The notes beneath the pieces were generated by a model that was not told where the DNA came from, made no database searches, and worked only from the letters and a program-made list of their open reading frames with translations. From the IMG/VR virus record IMGVR_UViG_3300030329_004893, positions 18,496 through 53,356 of that record: a DNA stretch of 34,861 nt. One strand, written 5' to 3'. Positions within the stretch are counted from its first letter, which is position 1. The number at the start of each line of letters is the position of its first letter. Origin of the DNA: a virus. The position numbers and the translations under genes are program-made. This document shows positions 15,320 through 24,200 of the stretch, piece by piece.

Positions 15320-16529
15320 AAAGATATCTGGACTACAAGAAACCTTTATCGATTTAGATAGGGGTGACAACTTTCAACCACCTCCCACACCTCCAGCTAG
15401 CAACAACGCCGAAAACGAAAGCCACAATCACCATGGTCAAGAGGTTGAATCATATCATCCAAAAATATATGAGGTATTTTCCATGAGCGATAATATAACC
15501 GTGCCATCAAATCATCGTGCTATAGGCGTAGATATTGGAACAGGATTTATTTCCTGTGCCGAAAAAGAAGGCGATCAAATCAAGTTTAGAAAAATTAGAG
15601 ACGCCTTTTTCAAACTGAACCCTTCGAAATTTTTAGAAGGAGCAGCTAATCAGTTTGGTGAAAATATGCTAAAAAATTCCGGGGCACACTATGTAAAAGT
15701 TGACGATATCATATATGTGTTAGGTGATGATGCTTTCAAATTTGCTAGCCTATTTCATCAGGAATGCTTACGTCCAATGTCAAAGGGTGTGTTAAATCCC
15801 AAACAACCAGTGTCTAATCTAATGGTTGGAGAATTAGTCAAGGCTGTTGCAGGACGACCTACCTCAGACGACGATGTGCTTTATTATTGTGTTCCTGCTG
15901 AACCTATTGATGCTGACTATGATGTAGAATACCATAAGCAAATCCTTAATGGTGTTTTTGCAGACTTAGGATATAAAAATATTAATGTAATGACCGAAGG
16001 CTTGGCGATTATTTATTCGGAGCTAGCCGATACTCAATATACAGGTATTGGTATGAGTTTTGGAGCTGGAATGTGTAATATTGTTTATTCCTTTATGGGT
16101 ATGCCAGTATTTTCCTTTAGTCTTAGTAGGGGTGGAGACTGGATAGATGCACACGCAGCACAACATACTGATGAAACACATAATGTAGTAACCAGTATTA
16201 AAGAAAAAGCAGGTTTCAGCCTGTATGATTCGACCAATGGTATTCAACAAGCGATTTCAGTATACTATGAATCATTACTTAGTTATGTGGTAGAACAGTT
16301 TAAAGTATTATATGAAAGAACTCCTAAAAAAGAATTGCCAAATGTTACTATGGAAATGCCGATAGTGATTGCTGGCGGCACATCATTAGTTGTAGGTTTT
16401 GTAGAAAGGTTACGAGAGCTAATTGATGATGAATTCCCCATTCCAATTTCTGAAATTAAACATGCACAACAACCATTATTTGCTGTATCTAACGGATTGT
16501 ATCAAGCAGCTGCTTTATCATCACAATAG
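15303..16529 (+). CDS. actin/Hsp70-fold ATPase (ParM/MreB-like)
   Basis: An actin-like ATPase of 408 residues from ATG 15303. The phosphate-1 motif is AIGVDIGTGFISC (73-85), phosphate-2 is IGMSFGAGMCNIVYSF, followed by SLSRGGDWID, and the adenosine motif is VIAGGTSLVVGFVERL. These are the ATP-binding elements of the actin/Hsp70/ParM fold. Filament-forming relatives segregate DNA or position structures in the cell. Two starts are possible: ATG 15303, after AGGTGAGG, gives a 60-residue Pro/Asn/His-rich disordered lead; ATG 15483, after TATGAGG, gives only the folded core beginning MSDNITVP. Both have plausible ribosome binding sites. The gene lies behind a membrane-protein gene and ahead of a reductase gene. 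Polymerisation is inferred. Confidence 0.85.
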   Translation: MRRRIRKISGLQETFIDLDRGDNFQPPPTPPASNNAENESHNHHGQEVESYHPKIYEVFSMSDNITVPSNHRAIGVDIGTGFISCAEKEGDQIKFRKIRDAFFKLNPSKFLEGAANQFGENMLKNSGAHYVKVDDIIYVLGDDAFKFASLFHQECLRPMSKGVLNPKQPVSNLMVGELVKAVAGRPTSDDDVLYYCVPAEPIDADYDVEYHKQILNGVFADLGYKNINVMTEGLAIIYSELADTQYTGIGMSFGAGMCNIVYSFMGMPVFSFSLSRGGDWIDAHAAQHTDETHNVVTSIKEKAGFSLYDSTNGIQQAISVYYESLLSYVVEQFKVLYERTPKKELPNVTMEMPIVIAGGTSLVVGFVERLRELIDDEFPIPISEIKHAQQPLFAVSNGLYQAAALSSQ

Positions 16530-16554
16530 TACAATGTAAATAAGGTTAGATCGT

Positions 16555-17604
16555 ATGGCAAATATTACAGTAGGTATTGCTGGATCAGGACACATGGGAC
16601 GGGCTGTTGCTTGGGCTATGGATAAGTTAGGCTATAGTCTTGTTATTTTAGACCAGCAACAACACTGTCTCTATAAATGTCAAGAACTATTACCAGAACG
16701 TCCACATAGGTTTATACGCGCAAAATCGTTTAAGTGTTTTAACAACTGTGATATGGTTATTTCTTCGTTACCGTTTCATCAAAATTTATCATTAGCGCGG
16801 TTTTGTATAGCTAATAATATTGCTTATTGTGATTTAGGGGGTAATGTACAAACAAGCCAATCTATTAATCATTTTGGTAAGCAGCAATCTCGCAATATAA
16901 TAATGACAGATTTGGGTTTAGCTCCCGGATGGGTTAATATAATTGCGGAACATATGTATCAGAAATATATATCTAAACACAATACAACTCCTACTGATAT
17001 TCAAATGAGGGTGGGTGGTTTACCACAACATCCGCAGAACACATTAAAATATGGCTGCACTTGGTCTTATGATGGGCTAGTGAATGAATATCGTGATCGT
17101 TGCAAAGTCTTACGACACGGTGAACAGATTATGGTTAATGGTATGCAAGGATACGAGTATCCAATTTATAGTGATATTGGACCCTTAGAAGGTTTCTATA
17201 CAAGTGGAGGAGTATCGCATACTATTGACACGATGCAAAGACGTGGTGTATTAAACTGTTCATATAAAACGCTACGATATCCTCAACACCATCAGATAGT
17301 TAATTTTTTAATTCATGAAAGCGGATTAGATGATAAGTCAATTATCGACATATTTAAAAAAACCTGTCCTCCGCAAGACGATTTAGTCATAATCCAAGTA
17401 AGAGTGAACGACTCATCTTTTGAACAAGTAATCAGATCGGACAGTCAGTTCTCCGCAATGCAAAAAGCAACTGGCTTTCCTATTGCGTCAGCCGCCCATA
17501 CAATCCTCATATCGGACGTAGAGACGGATGTTTTAAAATATAGCGACCTCAACTACCCCCAATTTAATAAAACCCTTGAACAATTATTCAACATAGCCAA
17601 TTAA
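16555..17604 (+). CDS. saccharopine dehydrogenase-like NAD(P)-dependent oxidoreductase
   Basis: A 349-residue oxidoreductase of the saccharopine/lysine-6-dehydrogenase type. The N-terminal Rossmann fold has G-x-G-x-x-G in VGIAGSGHMGRAVAWAM (6-22). MVISSLPFHQNLSLARFC and AYCDLGGN follow the order of this family, and DLGLAPGWVNIIA (about 122-134) is its hallmark catalytic-domain entry. The C-terminal part contains the alpha/beta substrate domain with GGLPQHPQNTLKYGCTWSYDGLVNEY and LEGFYTSGGVSHTI. Members act on lysine- or polyamine-derived substrates by reversible reductive amination or oxidation. In a phage it would be an auxiliary metabolic gene. Its stop overlaps the stop of the convergent gene at 17601-17604. 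The ribosome binding site TAAGGT precedes the ATG by 8 bases. Confidence 0.85.
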   Translation: MANITVGIAGSGHMGRAVAWAMDKLGYSLVILDQQQHCLYKCQELLPERPHRFIRAKSFKCFNNCDMVISSLPFHQNLSLARFCIANNIAYCDLGGNVQTSQSINHFGKQQSRNIIMTDLGLAPGWVNIIAEHMYQKYISKHNTTPTDIQMRVGGLPQHPQNTLKYGCTWSYDGLVNEYRDRCKVLRHGEQIMVNGMQGYEYPIYSDIGPLEGFYTSGGVSHTIDTMQRRGVLNCSYKTLRYPQHHQIVNFLIHESGLDDKSIIDIFKKTCPPQDDLVIIQVRVNDSSFEQVIRSDSQFSAMQKATGFPIASAAHTILISDVETDVLKYSDLNYPQFNKTLEQLFNIAN

Positions 17605-17852
17605 AGTGGCCATTTAGGGCGTAAAGGAGAACATCTACCAGTCAATTCATATAATCTTTTTTTTAAATTAATAATTTTATCTGCATACGCCAATATGTCT
17701 TGCCGTTTAATCTTATCTCCACCCCATGCTTGCCCCGGCCTGTAGCTGCCCGCATTGTAGTCTGTTTTTTGAATCATTCCCAATGCACGTTGATACTTCC
17801 GAATTTGATGTTCTATAGTCCTATCTTCTCTTAAGGGACCATTACCACTCAT
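17601..17852 (-). CDS. small hypothetical protein
   Basis: An 83-residue, basic, mostly helical protein with no recognised family. Visible elements are an N-terminal segment RTIEHQIRKYQRAL, a Gly/Tyr-rich turn NAGSYRPGQAWGGD, and a helix QDILAYADKIINLKKRLYEL. It is the last gene of the minus-strand tail block, 27 bases after PhoH. Only a weak ribosome binding site is seen (GTGAGAAAA). Its stop codon shares the TTAA tetranucleotide with the stop of the plus-strand reductase gene. Confidence 0.55.
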   Translation of the reverse strand: MSGNGPLREDRTIEHQIRKYQRALGMIQKTDYNAGSYRPGQAWGGDKIKRQDILAYADKIINLKKRLYELTGRCSPLRPKWPL

Positions 17853-17879
17853 TGGATTTTCTCACGTAGGTAATATTAC

Positions 17880-18560
17880 TCAACCATGAAGTCGATTTAA
17901 AATTTGAGCTATAATATCGTTACGTACTATATCGGTGCCTTCTAAGCTACATATCGATACACCGTCTAGTCCATCTAACTTATTTATACATTTTTCAAAG
18001 CCGCCCTTCATACTATCATAAAGATCGGTTTGTTGAGGGTCTCCATTTATTATAGCTTTAGAGTTACGACCAATGCGTGTTAAAAACATTTTTATTTGAT
18101 CAAATGTAGCATTTTGAGCTTCATCTAAAATCATAAATGTGTCATGAAAATTTCTTCCCCTCATATATTCTAAGGGACATAACTCAATAGTATTAGAATT
18201 ACGAAACACACGGAGTGCTTCTGATGATAAATATTTAGACATTTCTTCCAAGACTGGAATCAGATAAGGTTGAATTTTTGCTGTATAAGTTCCGGGCAAA
18301 TGACCAAGACCACGTCCCGATTCGATAGTAGGACGTGCAACAACAATTTTCTCAACTTGTTTAGTTAGTAGATACTGACATGCTACCCCAACAGCAATTG
18401 CCGTTTTACCTGAGCCTGCTGGTCCTGAACAAAATACAACATCTGAACGATGAATAGATTTTAAGTATTGAGACTGGTTCGGACTTTTAGGCTGTAAGGT
18501 TGTTTGTAAAGAATAGTTAGCATTGTCAGTATTATTATTTTTACGTTTTTTTCGAGCCAA
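17880..18560 (-). CDS. phoH: PhoH-family P-loop ATPase
   Basis: A 226-residue ATPase of the PhoH family. Walker A is GPAGSGKT (46-53) and Walker B is FMILDEAQ (about 142-149). The PhoH-specific VVARPTIESGRGLGHLPGT and GDPQQTDL follow in the right places. The first 30 residues are a Lys/Asn-rich, disordered lead. PhoH proteins are common in phages; their role is debated (RNA metabolism and phosphate stress are proposed). The start is TTG at 18560, 4 bases after the stop of the upstream gene, with no better ATG nearby. The gene lies downstream of tail genes on the same strand. Confidence 0.9.
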   Translation of the reverse strand: MARKKRKNNNTDNANYSLQTTLQPKSPNQSQYLKSIHRSDVVFCSGPAGSGKTAIAVGVACQYLLTKQVEKIVVARPTIESGRGLGHLPGTYTAKIQPYLIPVLEEMSKYLSSEALRVFRNSNTIELCPLEYMRGRNFHDTFMILDEAQNATFDQIKMFLTRIGRNSKAIINGDPQQTDLYDSMKGGFEKCINKLDGLDGVSICSLEGTDIVRNDIIAQILNRLHG

Positions 18561-18564
18561 TAGA

Positions 18565-19305
18565 TCACTCTTGTTTTTTTCTGAAAGGAAGAATTTTATT
18601 TAAAAACGCTTTTCTTTTATCACATCCACATCCCTCTTTCATACCTAACCACTGTTGTACAGTATCTTCACCAATTCCCAATGTAGATAATACGCTACTT
18701 ATTTTATCTCCTAAACCGTCTGTTGTTTCTTCATAATTTTCAGGAGTAATACCTTGTTCGGCCATTGCCTTTAATATATCATCATATTTATCAGGAGTAA
18801 TACCTTGTTCTTCCATTTTGGCTAGCACCTTATTAACTTGTTCATTGTGTTCAGACATTAACTTATGATGGGCGATTGCTTTTTCTTTTTGTTGGAAATA
18901 TTCCTCTTGTTGTTCGGGAGTAAGTGTATCAATATAGGCCTTTTCTTGTTTTTGACGAATCTCTTGATATAGCTTCATTGCGGCTTCCCGCGCCTCAAGC
19001 TCTTCTCGTTGTCGGTCTTTTAACCATTCTAATTTTTTACTTTGTTCCTCTTTTTGTTGTTGTTGATAGTCTTCTTGCCACTGTAATATTTTCTTATAAT
19101 CAGGAAGGTCTTTTACATGATCTTGAAAGTTAGGACTATTAACAGTCTTAAAAAATTGTATAGAATCTTTACGCCATTTAGGACTGTGTTTACAGCTTTT
19201 ATAAGTGCTTTCACTCATATTTGTTTTATACACCGGACAATACCCCGGACCATCACATTGACATTCTGGAATCTGAGTTTCTGTTTGATTGTTCTGATTA
19301 TTCAT
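18565..19305 (-). CDS. coiled-coil protein with terminal cysteine motifs
   Basis: A 246-residue protein of unknown function. The start ATG at 19305 is chosen because GGAGGAG ends 8 bases before it; a longer start at 19362 would overlap the previous gene and lacks such a site. Near the N-terminus is a compact cysteine set, PECQCDGPGYCPVYKTNMSES..KSC, that may bind zinc. The middle (about 60-150) is a Gln/Glu/Lys-rich coiled coil. Two 17-residue repeats containing EQGITP follow (DNA repeat at 18740-18810). The C-terminus has GCGCDKRKAFLNKILPF, a Cys motif I have seen in phage proteins of unknown role. It may be a virion or assembly protein, by position after the tail genes. Confidence 0.55.
   Translation of the reverse strand: MNNQNNQTETQIPECQCDGPGYCPVYKTNMSESTYKSCKHSPKWRKDSIQFFKTVNSPNFQDHVKDLPDYKKILQWQEDYQQQQKEEQSKKLEWLKDRQREELEAREAAMKLYQEIRQKQEKAYIDTLTPEQQEEYFQQKEKAIAHHKLMSEHNEQVNKVLAKMEEQGITPDKYDDILKAMAEQGITPENYEETTDGLGDKISSVLSTLGIGEDTVQQWLGMKEGCGCDKRKAFLNKILPFRKKQE
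18740..18810 (-). repeat. 20-bp direct repeat, 51 bp apart
   Basis: The 20-bp string 18740-18759 recurs without mismatch at 18791-18810. The spacing of 51 bases is 17 codons and stays in frame, so it encodes a tandem protein repeat (EQGITPDKYDDILKAM against EQGITPENYEET). It reflects a local in-frame duplication. Confidence 0.75.
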
Positions 19306-19313
19306 CCAATTAG

Positions 19314-19320
19314 CTCCTCC
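19314..19320 (-). promoter_or_regulatory. ribosome binding site deciding the 18565-19305 start
   Basis: GGAGGAG on the minus strand, 8 bases ahead of the ATG at 19305, is a strong Shine-Dalgarno sequence. It lies just after the stop of the 649-residue protein and decides between this start and a longer one. Confidence 0.8.
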
Positions 19321-19325
19321 TATTA

Positions 19326-21275
19326 TTATTCTGATGTTTCCTGTATAATTCCTGTATACCACATAATCACCGGCTCATTTTTCTCACACATACTAACACA
19401 TGTGTCTTCGCCGTCCGCTTCTCGACATAATATCTTGCCATATGATTCCGCAACAGCAGTTCCATCTCCACAGTTCACGTCCCGACCACACTGATTATAA
19501 TTAACCCAACAACCCCAGTCGATGTCTGTACCGTCTGCTGTGCCTACTATACCATTCTTCCAAGGCAGCAGCGACTCCCATCCGACTGTTTTACATTCAA
19601 TCGGATCGAACGGGATAATGTTCTCGTAACAACCCCAGAGAGAAGTCCACCATTTCGCACAAGGATAGTAATCGCCTTTCTCACACTCAGAAGCCCAGTT
19701 GGGTGGATCATATGGGCTGTTCGGTTCTAACGAGCCTAAGTTATCCCCACACGGAACCGGTTCGCCCCCCCAGTTTTCAATGGGCCGACAACCCACCGGG
19801 TCAACAGGCACAGCAGTCCAGTTGTTGGTATAACATGGGTAAGTGCTAGCCATAGGCTGAGTAACTCCGATAGTGAGTGTTGTGCGCTCATTTGTAGGTA
19901 TTGTGGCTGTATTCTCGCCTGTTGGTACGGGACGTTGGTCACAGCCGTTTGTTCTAGCACGACAATTATTGTGTTCTTTCCAAAAAACACCTCTTCGTTG
20001 TTCGGCGTCGGTATCGTTATAACCTGTTTGACAATCACAATGCATTAACCACGCACCAACTACCACCAATTTAAAATTTTGCTCATCAGTATGGCATTGA
20101 CCACTTACAATAAAATGAGTTCCCATCGGAGATTTAACAGCACTATTATGAGGAATCATATCCATATCAAAAGTCTGTGAGGTGTTAGAGGCTCGTGAGT
20201 TAGCCGATAGTGCTGTACCGGCATCCACTGAAGAAGGAGAAAACAGACTAGACTCTGAATGTGGTCCCCCCCAAGACCAACGATTGCCATGGCATTCGCC
20301 ATATTTATACACACATGGAGAGCAGGCTGAAGTTGCAGTCTTTGTTTCTAACTTATATTCTGGCGGCACGCCTTGCAGACACACTACGTCATCATTCTGT
20401 TTACATGGTGCCTCCAAGTCTAGCACGGGTGTGTAGTATGTATACGTATACTGTTCTTCGTTAGGTGCTATAGAAAATGTAAAACAATCCATATTACAGT
20501 CAAATCCTGCACGCTTGCCATGAGTAGCAGGGCCTCCTATGTTGTCGGTGAGCGGAGCGTGATCAGATCTAGGACAGGCCAAGAATGTACCAGCTTGGGC
20601 TCCATCTCGAAACTCAGGCGCACAGGGATGATCAGCAGGAATGCTTTGAACGTAGTTGTTGGTAAATCCAGTTCGACAACAACATAAAGAAGCTATTATA
20701 CCCATCCCACCACATTCGCCCGGAATACTATAAGAGGGTCGATCAGGTGTTGTAATATCACCCTTGCAAATAACTCCTTCATATCCCCATGCCTCTTTAT
20801 ACTTACCCTTTTTAGCAGAATCTGTATACTCTGCACCCTTAGGGCCTATGCCCTGATTCTGCTCCCAAGTGTCCTTCGTCCCCGCTCGACATTGCCACTG
20901 CGTACTATCGCTAGGAGAATTCTCAACCGCCATCGCTTGTGTCTTATAGCATTCGCTATCCCCCTGCGATAAATCAAATTGGATATTGCCCTCGCATTTA
21001 TGTTCTTTCCATTCTACGTCATAACTAGCTACTGGTCCTTCAATCGTAGTAAAATGAGGAGCCATAGTAACACAGGCATGAGTGGTAAAGGTCAAGCCCC
21101 CTTCAGGAGGACATGGACAACATCCACAATGACACGACTCACCAAGATCTGCCGCATCGAAACCATACCGGGTCCATGAGCTTGATTGTGTTGACCCACA
21201 ACATACACAGCATGGTTTTTCTGGAGCTTCGCCGGTCACACCGTCAACAATAGTTTTAATAAGTTTTTCACTCAT
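19326..21275 (-). CDS. very cysteine-rich 649-residue protein of the tail module
   Basis: A 649-residue protein with 45 cysteines (about 7 percent), many as CC, CxC or CxxC: KPCCVCCG and SCHCGCCPCPP near the N-terminus, SLCCCRTG near 200, HCDCQTG near 405, and a C-terminal run ending DTCVSMCEK. It is also rich in Gly, Pro, Trp and Tyr, has no strong hydrophobic segment, and no recognised domain. The start ATG at 21275 gives MSEKLIKTIV. The sequence is non-repetitive, unlike the protein encoded upstream. Position between the hub-like gene and the coiled-coil gene suggests a secreted-type or virion surface protein stabilised by disulfides or by metal. No signal peptide is seen. Function unknown. 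Confidence 0.6.
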   Translation of the reverse strand: MSEKLIKTIVDGVTGEAPEKPCCVCCGSTQSSSWTRYGFDAADLGESCHCGCCPCPPEGGLTFTTHACVTMAPHFTTIEGPVASYDVEWKEHKCEGNIQFDLSQGDSECYKTQAMAVENSPSDSTQWQCRAGTKDTWEQNQGIGPKGAEYTDSAKKGKYKEAWGYEGVICKGDITTPDRPSYSIPGECGGMGIIASLCCCRTGFTNNYVQSIPADHPCAPEFRDGAQAGTFLACPRSDHAPLTDNIGGPATHGKRAGFDCNMDCFTFSIAPNEEQYTYTYYTPVLDLEAPCKQNDDVVCLQGVPPEYKLETKTATSACSPCVYKYGECHGNRWSWGGPHSESSLFSPSSVDAGTALSANSRASNTSQTFDMDMIPHNSAVKSPMGTHFIVSGQCHTDEQNFKLVVVGAWLMHCDCQTGYNDTDAEQRRGVFWKEHNNCRARTNGCDQRPVPTGENTATIPTNERTTLTIGVTQPMASTYPCYTNNWTAVPVDPVGCRPIENWGGEPVPCGDNLGSLEPNSPYDPPNWASECEKGDYYPCAKWWTSLWGCYENIIPFDPIECKTVGWESLLPWKNGIVGTADGTDIDWGCWVNYNQCGRDVNCGDGTAVAESYGKILCREADGEDTCVSMCEKNEPVIMWYTGIIQETSE

Positions 21276-21287
21276 AATAAATCCTTT

Positions 21288-24200
21288 TTAATCATCACCA
21301 TTATCACAGTTGTTCGAGGGTGTTCCTACACTTTTTAAACAACCATCCTCAAACACGAATGTTCTTTTTATAGCAATAAATTGTGCTCCACTACAACACA
21401 CGTCGGTTACTAACGCAATGTCTTCGGTGTGACCCTCACTACAACCACCACCACTACCACAAGCTTCGATAGTATAATTGCCATTGCCATCTGCGCCGCC
21501 ACCTGCTGCTATTCTCAGCCCACTTCCAACAGTTAGACATGCTAACTCTTTGCAAGGAGTAACGGACATACCACCTTCACAGTTGTCATTGCCTGTTTTA
21601 ATCTTTGTTGGGGCTGAGCCCGATAGCATATAATGGCAGTCTTTATTTTCCTGCACGCCTAAACTTGTTATTTCCAAATTCTTTAATGTAAACTTCTTAG
21701 CAAATGTTCCATCAAAGTTTGTGCCTTTAACTAGTGATCCGTCTTCTAGATTTAGTCCGGGACCAATCATTATACAATCAGTTGGTGCGCACTCTGTATT
21801 CGTAGCACTATCTTCAGCACACCCTGTCTCGCCTATCTTGGTTCCACAAGCATCTATTTCCCACACACAGGTAGAAGCTTCCCCATCTTTCTTCTCCGTT
21901 ACCTGAAGTCCGCTACCAAACGTTAAACCTTCAAAGTAAGTTGTCGTAACCGAATCGCCACATGTTCCAGCTTTAGTAGCAACAGTCGGCCCATTAATTG
22001 TAAACGTTTCAGGGTCAGTAAACGCCCCGTGCAGCCCAGTACCAAAAACCAAACAGCCGCCAAAATCTTCACAGCCTACGGTAGCTCCATCATCATTACA
22101 ACCTACTGACGCAATTTTTATCCCCGAACCCCCCGACCCCGGTGTGCCACTTAATATCCACCGGCAATCGTCAACTCCCTCGTTCAGTGGCAATAATTCT
22201 AGACCTCCCCTTAGCGTCAAATTCTTAAAATACTTATTCTCAATTTTGGGGCCTTTTATTGTATTTGTTACGCCCTCTGTGCTAGCCAACTCTAAGCCAT
22301 CTCCAACCAGTAAGCACTGAACCACACGTTCCTGACCTTCGCACCCATCGGCAGGTGCGGTACATCCCACAGAGCCTAAAGGAAGTCCTGACCATTCGAG
22401 CGTTGGAGTACAGGTTCCTACACCCTCAATCTTTAAACCCTTGTTTATTGTCAAGCTCTGAAAAGAAGATGTTGTTCCGTCGTGATCTATTAATTGTGGA
22501 CCCACAACTTTAAACTCACAATCGCCTGCTTCGGTTTCCGTAAGTATTAACCCTGTTCCAAACGATAGTTTTGCAAATGGTTTTGCCTCCTGTGTAGTGT
22601 TACAATCTTCTGCTAGAATCTTAGGACCGCTAATAGTAATGGGTCCATCATCGTTTTTAAAATCTAACCCTTTACCAATCCAAAGCTCGTTGCTCCATTT
22701 CTTCACGTCCTTTACAACGTTCTCTCCAACCACCTCTCCACAGCCTACTTTACCAATCTGAATTCCGCAACTTGCAATATACTTGCTGGCGTCGTCTTTT
22801 ATTGCCCCTTCCGTTCCGTCCCTCAGCTCCAAACCATCACCAATCTCTAAGTTACAAAAATGAACTGGCGCTTCGTCGCTACCACATTTTTCACCAGCTT
22901 TCCACTTGTCGCCATTAGACGCTGGTGATGATACAGTTGGACCTTTTAGTGTAAACTCGCATTTACCAGCATCTTTCTCTTCAAGCAATAATCCATCTGA
23001 AATTATTAATTTATAAAATTCTTTCGGCTCTATCTTTGCAGTTTCGTCGCACTGCTGACCTTCCGTACCAATTTGTGGTCCTGTGATCTTATAGCATAAA
23101 TCGTACTCGTCTTCTTTGGTAAGTTTTAATCCCGTTGAAATATTTAATTTTTCAAATCTGGAAGGGGCGATATCGGGATGATCACAACTGTCCTTCATTT
23201 CAATATACATTGACGCGCTAATTGTGGCATTACAATCATTTCTTTCCAGTAAAATTCCCTCACCAACATTTAGCTTTGTAAAGCTAAACTCAGGAACGTT
23301 CTTTTTTGCCGTATCTTCTGATAAGCAGGTGTTATCGGGTGCGTCTTGATAAATATGAGGACCGGTAATCTTAAATATACAGTTGTTAAAGTTATCAACC
23401 CATAAACCACTCCCAAACCATAATTCTTGAAACGAATATGGACCGTCGTTAACGTCACAATCAACCAGCTTCACTCCCGGTCCTTCAATCTTCCACGTAC
23501 AAGAGGAAGAAGTCCAAGTAGGAGTAATACCTTTGCCAAACTCTAGTGTAGAAAAATGCTTTTCTGTTCCGTAACTTGCAGTCACACAACTATTATTGTG
23601 TTTGCCCTTCGGTCCTGCAACTTTAACATTACAATTACCATCTTTCTGAGGAAATAATCCAGTAGAAAAGATGAGCTTATCAAAAGCTTGATCTGCAAAA
23701 CTAGAGCCACCACCACACGGCGTATGAGACACTTTAGGCCCTGAAATTCTATAGTGACAATCACCATCCGCACTTGCAAATGTCAATCCAGTACCAATAA
23801 CGAGATTGCTAAAAGCAACAGGATTTTCATTTGTGTCGCAAGTGTTGTTTTGAAGAGTCGGACCACCAATGTTAAAATTACAATTAGCCTCATGGCTATC
23901 AGTTTTGATAACACGCAAACCGCTAGTGAATGTAACGGACTGAAATTGGGAATCGATTGCAGGATTACCACACATTGCTGCTTTAATCTTAGGCCCTGTA
24001 AGAGCAATTTCACATTTCGTAGCATCATAAGCATAATGTAAGCCAGTCCCAACAACAAGATTTTTAAATGCCACAGGAGTTGCAGGGCTACTACCACAAG
24101 GACTATGTTGAATAGTAGGACCAGCCACGTTAAACTTACAGGCATCTGCTCCAGCAGACCCTTCTTGTTTAACCCGCATACCGCTTACAAACGTTATTTG

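Noticed and set aside
17640-17670. Terminator from the T-run in the convergent region
   Set aside because: A run of eight T is present, but no stable hairpin precedes it, and it lies inside the 83-residue gene.
19306-19362. Longer start at 19362 for the coiled-coil protein
   Set aside because: It would overlap the preceding gene by 37 bases and lacks a ribosome binding site, whereas ATG 19305 has GGAGGAG at good spacing.
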